From NCBI GenBank assembly GCA_025935445.1, contig JAICVG010000035.1, positions 1-8,431 of the forward strand: a DNA stretch of 8,431 nt, in the 5' to 3' direction. The stretch is from Nitrososphaera sp. Its GTDB lineage: Archaea > Thermoproteota > Nitrososphaeria > Nitrososphaerales > Nitrososphaeraceae. Below the pieces are notes generated by a model. That model was not told the origin of the DNA. It was given only the letters and a program-made list of their open reading frames with translations, and did no database searches. A program made the position numbers and the translations under genes. Shown here piece after piece: positions 5,548 through 8,431 of this stretch (positions are counted from its first letter, which is position 1; each line of letters opens with the position of its first letter).

Positions 5548-5762
5548 TAGCCGTACTTTTGGTATATCACCTGCTCATTTTTTTTGACGAGCAGGATTCT
5601 GTTCTGCGGTATTAATGCAAAATTTTCCGACAGCTTGAGAAATTCTTGCAGCGGCACTTCTACAATATTTTCAAAGTCGCGATAGCTAACAGAGTAAAGT
5701 GCTGCGTCGTCAGCGTACAGCGCCCTGCTGAAAATTTCCTCTAACCTGCCTTTTCGAGTCAT
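5544..5762 (-). CDS. DUF504/UPF0248-like small protein
   Basis: A 72-aa protein. The pattern of a 'YRDFE' strand with a following VEVPLQEF (about residues 27-41), then ENFALIPQNRILLV (46-59) and a closing VIYQK, resembles the archaeal DUF504 (UPF0248) domain, whose consensus has an R/E-containing strand, an 'IP.HRI..I' motif and a terminal 'v.W/Y' strand. The usual His of IPxHRI is Asn here. The family is widespread in archaea and often described as a possible RNA-related domain, with no proven reaction. The ATG at 5762 lies 26 nt from the centre of the AT-rich element shared with the divergent chaB-like gene. Its TAG stop overlaps the TAG of the ykgJ-like gene within a CTAG. The protein is certain as a gene; the family call is from pattern memory. 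Confidence 0.7.
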   Translation of the reverse strand: MTRKGRLEEIFSRALYADDAALYSVSYRDFENIVEVPLQEFLKLSENFALIPQNRILLVKKNEQVIYQKYGY

Positions 5763-5780
5763 GAAATATGATATTCATGC

Positions 5781-5795
5781 ATATATTATATATTA
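5781..5795. promoter_or_regulatory. Symmetric AT element, shared divergent promoter
   Basis: ATATATTATATATTA in the middle of a 51-bp gap contains TATA-like octamers on both strands. Its centre (about 5788) lies 26 nt from the ATG of the DUF504-like gene at 5762 and 26 nt from the ATG of the chaB-like gene at 5814. Both transcripts would be leaderless and would initiate from overlapping TATA boxes, so the two genes probably compete for, or share, TBP/TFB. Confidence 0.6.
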
Positions 5796-5813
5796 TGTTG
5801 AGCAAATCGCGAT

Positions 5814-6218
5814 ATGCCAAGAAAATCATCTTCTTCTTCTACTATCAGACGTAGGAGTACAACAACTAGAGGAGGAAAGCGCACCATTCGCAGGCGAACT
5901 ACTAACAACAGTACTAGGAGGAATAGGCGGAGTAATAGCAGCACCAGTAGTAGGCGAGGAGGCAGCAGCATTAGCAGCAGCAGCAGCAGCTCAGCCCTGT
6001 CTGCAAGGACGAGAAAGGCAATTGATACACTCCCGTCTCACGCGCAGAAAATATACACTAAGGCTCACAAAAATGCCCTCAAACAATATGCAAGCCCTTC
6101 AAGGAGACGAGTAGGTAAGCGTCAAAGCAAAGAACAGGTTGCTCACAAGGTCGCGTGGTCTGCTGTAAAAAAAGAATACAAGAAAAAAGGTGACAAGTGG
6201 GTGCCAAAAAAAGATTAG
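5814..6218 (+). CDS. ChaB-domain protein with Arg/Ser-rich N-terminal tail
   Basis: 134 aa in two parts. Residues 1-68 are low complexity: Ser, Thr, Arg, Asn and Gly with arginine clusters (RRR at 12-14 and 26-28, RR at 35-36 and 38-39, RR at 47-48) and a Ser run at 54-60. This part is almost certainly disordered and strongly basic. Residues 72-131 match the ChaB domain: TLPSHAQKIYTKAHKNAL, then a loop, then AHKVAWSAVKKEYKK, then DKWVPK at the end, the characteristic 'LP.haq.iy..af..a......a.A.rvAW.avK..y' pattern. ChaB was named from an E. coli cation-transport locus, but the biochemical role of the domain is unclear. The tail resembles protamine or RS-type nucleic-acid binders, so DNA or RNA binding is a reasonable inference. 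The start at 5814 fits the leaderless promoter. It ends overlapping leuD by 4 nt. Confidence 0.85.
   Translation: MPRKSSSSSTIRRRSTTTRGGKRTIRRRTTNNSTRRNRRSNSSTSSRRGGSSISSSSSSSALSARTRKAIDTLPSHAQKIYTKAHKNALKQYASPSRRRVGKRQSKEQVAHKVAWSAVKKEYKKKGDKWVPKKD
5973..5990 (+). repeat. (AGC)6 tract in the chaB-like gene
   Basis: Six consecutive AGC codons encode a Ser run at the border between the basic tail and the ChaB domain. The surrounding 5830-5990 is rich in AGT/AGC/AGG triplets, which also opens the other plus frames, explaining long overlapping open frames there that are not genes. Confidence 0.7.
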
Positions 6219-6736
6219 TAGTCCGGCTTGTAGTTTATTAGTCCACCGGCCTCTACAATTTTTGCTATGAGCTCAGGAAATGGCTTCATCAAGTAGTGCT
6301 CGTTTTTTGTGATGTTGGTTATCTTATTCTTCATTATGTCTATCTCTAATTCATCTCCATCAGATATTTTCTTAACTGTTGATTTGTCGATCTCTATTGG
6401 GAGCAGGTACCCTCCATCCACTGCGTTTCTGTAGAATATTCTTGCAAAGCTTTGTGCAAGGATTGCCTTGATCCCTGCCTGGGAGAGAGCTATTGGCGCG
6501 TGCTCGCGGCTAGAGCCACAACCAAAGTTGTTGCCGGCCACAAGAAAATCACCTTGCGATACTTTCTCCGGAAAGGTCGGGTCAATTCCCTCCATTGCGT
6601 GTTTTGCAAGTTCTTTGTGGTCATGTATCTTCAGGTAAGGGCCCGGAATAATCACATCTGTATCAATGTTGTCGCTGTCGTACTTGTGAACCCTGCCTCT
6701 TATGCTCTTGCCGTTGCTCCTGTTGTTGTTGTTCAA
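6215..6736 (-). CDS. leuD: 3-Isopropylmalate dehydratase small subunit (LeuD/HacB type)
   Basis: 173 aa. The small, swivelling subunit of the aconitase-like hydro-lyase that isomerises 2-isopropylmalate to 3-isopropylmalate in leucine synthesis, pairing with the 4Fe-4S large subunit encoded upstream. Family motifs: DNIDTDVIIPGPYL (22-35), GDFLVAGNNFGCGSSREHAP (62-81), FARIFYRNAVDGGYL (97-111). Length is normal for the archaeal short form. The substrate loop reads YLKI (34-37), unlike YLVY/YLVM of isopropylmalate enzymes or YLRT of methanogen homoaconitase; the Lys could hold an extra carboxylate, so homoaconitate or dual use is possible. The start is TTG 6736, overlapping the leuC TGA as TTGA, and the protein begins with four Asn encoded by an AAC run. 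No alternative start exists before the conserved N-terminus. It is translationally coupled to leuC. Confidence 0.93.
   Translation of the reverse strand: MNNNNRSNGKSIRGRVHKYDSDNIDTDVIIPGPYLKIHDHKELAKHAMEGIDPTFPEKVSQGDFLVAGNNFGCGSSREHAPIALSQAGIKAILAQSFARIFYRNAVDGGYLLPIEIDKSTVKKISDGDELEIDIMKNKITNITKNEHYLMKPFPELIAKIVEAGGLINYKPDY
6722..6733 (-). repeat. (AAC)4 tract at the 5' end of leuD
   Basis: On the minus strand four AAC codons follow the TTG start directly and encode Asn 2-5, ahead of the conserved domain. Confidence 0.6.
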
Positions 6737-8010
6737 TCTCTTACATCCCTTGGATCCGTTATTCTACCCGTCACTGCCGAAGCCGCGACAACTATTGGCG
6801 ATGCAAGATACGTCTTTGACTCAACATGGCCCATTCTACCGGGAAAGTTCCGATTAGTGGTGCTGATGCACACCTCATCCTTGCCAAGCACCCCCATGTG
6901 GGCTCCACAACAGGCGCCGCAGGTAGGCGGGCCCACAACTGCACCGGCTTGCATAAAGACGTTGATTAGTCCCTCTTTTAATGCCTTCATGTAAATTGAC
7001 TGCGCCGCAGGCAGCACCTCTGTTCTTATCTTGACCTTTTTGTCCTTCAGGATTTCAGCTGCTGCACGAAGGTCTTCTAGCTTGGCGCCGGTACATGAGC
7101 CAATGTATGCCTTGTTAAGCTCCGTTCCCTGGAGCTCCCTGGCAGCAGAGATATTCCCAGGCGAAAACGGTTTGGCAACGGTAGGTTCAATCTTTTCTAT
7201 TTCATATGTGAAAACTTCAGAATAGTGCGCGTCTGGATCGCCGTGCACTGGAGAATATTTTGTTTCTGTTCTTTCGCGCAAGTATGCATAGGTTGTTTCG
7301 TCTGGCTCAATGATACCATTCTTTGCTCCTGCTTCCGTAGTCATATTGGTAAGCGTTAGGCGCTCTTCCATCGGAAGGTGATTCATTATGCTGCCGGCAA
7401 ACTGCATGGCCTTGTAGTTGGCACCATCTGTCCCAATATCGCCAATTATCTTTAATATAATGTCCTTTGCCATGATATGGTCTGGCTTTACGCCGTCGAT
7501 CTTGAAGAGCATTGTCTCTGGCACCTTGAACCAGATCTGTCCGTTCATAAGTACATACGCTATATCGGTGTGTCCCAAGCCTGCAGCAAATGCACCTATG
7601 GCGCCAGTGGTGTTTGTATGCGAGTCACCTCCAACATAGACTTCGCCAGGAAGCACCAAGGCCTCTTCATGTGAAAGTGTGTGGCAGATCCCATACTGAC
7701 CAAGACCGTACTTGAAATGTTTAGTGATGCCATACTGTTTGGTAAAATTAGAAAGGTTGCTAATGTTCTCTGCCGAGATTCTGTCAGCGGAAGGAACAAA
7801 ATGATCCTCTGCGACCCATACCCTATCAGGATCCCAGATTTGATTGAGCTTTAGTCCTCTCTTCTTTTCCCATTCGCTAAACACCTTAATGACACCTGGG
7901 CCTGAAACATCATGTAACATGACCTTGTCCACCTTTGCAAACATAACATCGTCAGGTGACAACTTTTGCTTACCTGATGCCCTGGCAAGTATCTTCTCTG
8001 TAATTGTCAT
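6733..8010 (-). CDS. leuC: 3-Isopropylmalate dehydratase large subunit, archaeal type
   Basis: Catalytic subunit of the aconitase-superfamily isomerase; cytoplasmic, carries a 4Fe-4S cluster. From ATG 8010 it is 425 aa, the usual archaeal length (~415-425). The cluster ligands are C306 (YIGSCTGAK) and C364, C367 (GPPTCGACCGAHMG). Other signatures are VGGDSHTNTTGAIGAFAAG (126-144), TTNRNFPGRMGHVES (384-398) and the terminal VTGRITDPRDV. These are typical of the archaeal leuC/hacA branch, which includes isopropylmalate and homoaconitate enzymes, so substrate cannot be fixed from the large subunit alone. Start choice: ATG 8010 gives MTITEKILARASGK, the conserved N-terminus; an in-frame TTG at 8019 would add three residues. 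The stop TGA (6733-6735) overlaps the leuD TTG. It is the first gene of a two-gene operon with leuD and diverges from the CofE-like gene. Confidence 0.96.
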   Translation of the reverse strand: MTITEKILARASGKQKLSPDDVMFAKVDKVMLHDVSGPGVIKVFSEWEKKRGLKLNQIWDPDRVWVAEDHFVPSADRISAENISNLSNFTKQYGITKHFKYGLGQYGICHTLSHEEALVLPGEVYVGGDSHTNTTGAIGAFAAGLGHTDIAYVLMNGQIWFKVPETMLFKIDGVKPDHIMAKDIILKIIGDIGTDGANYKAMQFAGSIMNHLPMEERLTLTNMTTEAGAKNGIIEPDETTYAYLRERTETKYSPVHGDPDAHYSEVFTYEIEKIEPTVAKPFSPGNISAARELQGTELNKAYIGSCTGAKLEDLRAAAEILKDKKVKIRTEVLPAAQSIYMKALKEGLINVFMQAGAVVGPPTCGACCGAHMGVLGKDEVCISTTNRNFPGRMGHVESKTYLASPIVVAASAVTGRITDPRDVRD

Positions 8011-8060
8011 TCCTACCAAAACAATTCACGCAATGTATGTGAGATGTTGCCTACATGATG

Positions 8061-8070
8061 GATTAAAACC
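8061..8070 (-). promoter_or_regulatory. Candidate TATA-like box of leuCD
   Basis: The minus strand reads GGTTTTAATC. Initiation about 25 nt downstream, near 8040, would leave a leader of roughly 20-30 nt before TTG 8019 or ATG 8010. No convincing Shine-Dalgarno site is placed correctly for either, so the assignment is tentative. Confidence 0.35.
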
Positions 8071-8087
8071 TTTGGAGCGTGAAAAAA

Positions 8088-8095
8088 CATAAAGC
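8088..8095 (+). promoter_or_regulatory. Candidate TATA-like box of the CofE-like gene
   Basis: ACATAAAG, about 40 nt before the TTG at 8131, predicts initiation near 8117 and a leader of about 14 nt. A short leader is needed for the GAGGT at 8121-8125 to be present in the mRNA. Confidence 0.35.
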
Positions 8096-8120
8096 ACAAA
8101 AGATAGAAAGCCCTTCTACC

Positions 8121-8125
8121 GAGGT
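8121..8125 (+). promoter_or_regulatory. Shine-Dalgarno-like GAGGT of the CofE-like gene
   Basis: GAGGT, complementary to the archaeal 16S 3' end, lies 5 nt before TTG 8131 and decides this start. A stronger AGGAGGT at 8176-8182 precedes a later in-frame TTG at 8188, but using it would cut off the conserved first strand. Confidence 0.5.
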
Positions 8126-8130
8126 ACTGC

Positions 8131-8431
8131 TTGGTCGTCGTCGAAGTTCTGCCAATATCTATCAAAACTCAGAGAAGGAGGTTTGACTTGTTTGGGACTC
8201 TACAAGGATTTAGCTACAAGTACAACGACATTGTAGTCATCTCAAGCAAGTTTGTGTCAATGAGCGAAGGCTCTATAGTTAAACTGAGCAAAGTAAAGGT
8301 AAGAAAAAAGGCAAAAGAGCTTGCGACTAAAAATCACATGGATGCGAAGCTTGCTGAGCTTGTACTTAGAGAGTCTGAATATGTAATGAGAACAGGAGTG
8401 CCAGGCTTTTTGCTTGCAATTCGTGATGGTA
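8131..8431 (+). CDS. cofE: CofE-like coenzyme F420-0:L-glutamate ligase (partial, N-terminal 100 codons)
   Basis: The visible 100 residues resemble the start of the CofE family, which adds glutamate residues to coenzyme F420 in a GTP-dependent reaction. VEVLPISIK (4-12) corresponds to the first strand; NDIVVISSKFVSMSEGSIVKL (32-52) matches the family's 'gDvvvvaqKivSkaEGrvv.L' with the conserved Lys and Glu; KVRKKAKELATKN and AELVLRESEYVMR (75-87) match '.A..lA...g.d..lvelil.Es..vvR'. PGFLLAIRDG at the edge would lead into the usual 'i...aGvD.SN' motif, not visible. The start is TTG 8131, with GAGGT upstream and an in-frame TAG at 8104-8106. F420 synthesis is known in ammonia-oxidising archaea, in agreement with the setting. 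It diverges from leuC. The nearest alternative is a CofE-fold ligase of other specificity. Confidence 0.75.
   Translation, partial: MVVVEVLPISIKTQRRRFDLFGTLQGFSYKYNDIVVISSKFVSMSEGSIVKLSKVKVRKKAKELATKNHMDAKLAELVLRESEYVMRTGVPGFLLAIRDG

Noticed and set aside
5761..6114. A 117-codon plus-strand frame rich in Ala, Gly and Glu
   Set aside because: It lies in another frame of the AGC/AGT/AGG-rich chaB-like gene; its Ala run is the shifted reading of the Ser run and it shows no family pattern.
6452..6994. A 180-codon plus-strand frame opposite leuC/leuD
   Set aside because: Antisense to two strongly conserved genes; no recognisable domain and no promoter or ribosome site.
8050..8062. ATGATGG resembling a C box of a C/D RNA
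   Set aside because: No D box (CTGA) or terminal stem at suitable spacing; too weak to call.
1..8431. tRNA, rRNA, CRISPR array, insertion sequence, att site, defence or phage cassette
   Set aside because: No cloverleaf, repeat-spacer pattern, transposase, terminal inverted repeat or toxin-antitoxin pair was seen; the HNH-like gene alone does not support a mobile or restriction system.

Overview
The window looks like a chromosomal segment of an ammonia-oxidising or related Nitrososphaeria (Thaumarchaeota) archaeon, probably a soil Nitrososphaerales lineage. The evidence is an archaeal-type alanyl-tRNA synthetase, an archaeal SecE, an AsnC/Lrp regulator, an archaeal-type LeuC, a CofE-like F420 ligase, and TATA-like boxes about 25-30 nt before most starts, which implies mostly leaderless mRNAs. 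Shine-Dalgarno-like sites appear only where a leader or an overlap requires one. TTG starts are common (alaS, secE, leuD, probably cofE). The lineage assignment is inference from protein character; no search was run.

Left block (1-2838, minus strand, in transcription order): an Lrp/AsnC regulator, secE (Sec61 gamma), a thioredoxin, and the N-terminal 546 codons of alaS, which runs off the left edge. Each gene has its own TATA-like box, so this is a same-direction row of separately promoted genes rather than a clear operon.

Middle block (3024-5547, plus strand): a 168-aa protein of unknown function, divergent from the Lrp gene, with a 13-nt palindrome between its TATA box and start. It is followed by an AT-rich, hairpin-containing gap, a small HNH-like zinc protein, a 56-aa putative zinc protein, and a coupled pair made of a 160-aa unknown and a YkgJ-type cysteine-cluster protein sharing ATGA.

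Right block (5544-8431): a DUF504-like small protein (minus) and a ChaB-domain protein with an Arg/Ser-rich tail (plus) diverge from one symmetric 51-bp promoter. The ChaB gene meets leuD tail to tail. leuCD (minus) is translationally coupled through a TTGA overlap and encodes the two subunits of isopropylmalate dehydratase or a close relative. A CofE-like gene diverges from leuC and runs off the right edge.

Most of the window is ordinary archaeal housekeeping. No CRISPR array, insertion sequence, tRNA, rRNA or defence cassette was seen. The more unusual points are the symmetric promoter and paired stop-codon overlaps around DUF504/chaB, the basic Ser/Arg tail on the ChaB protein, the YLKI substrate loop in LeuD, the palindrome at the unknown 168-aa gene, and trinucleotide tracts at several loci.
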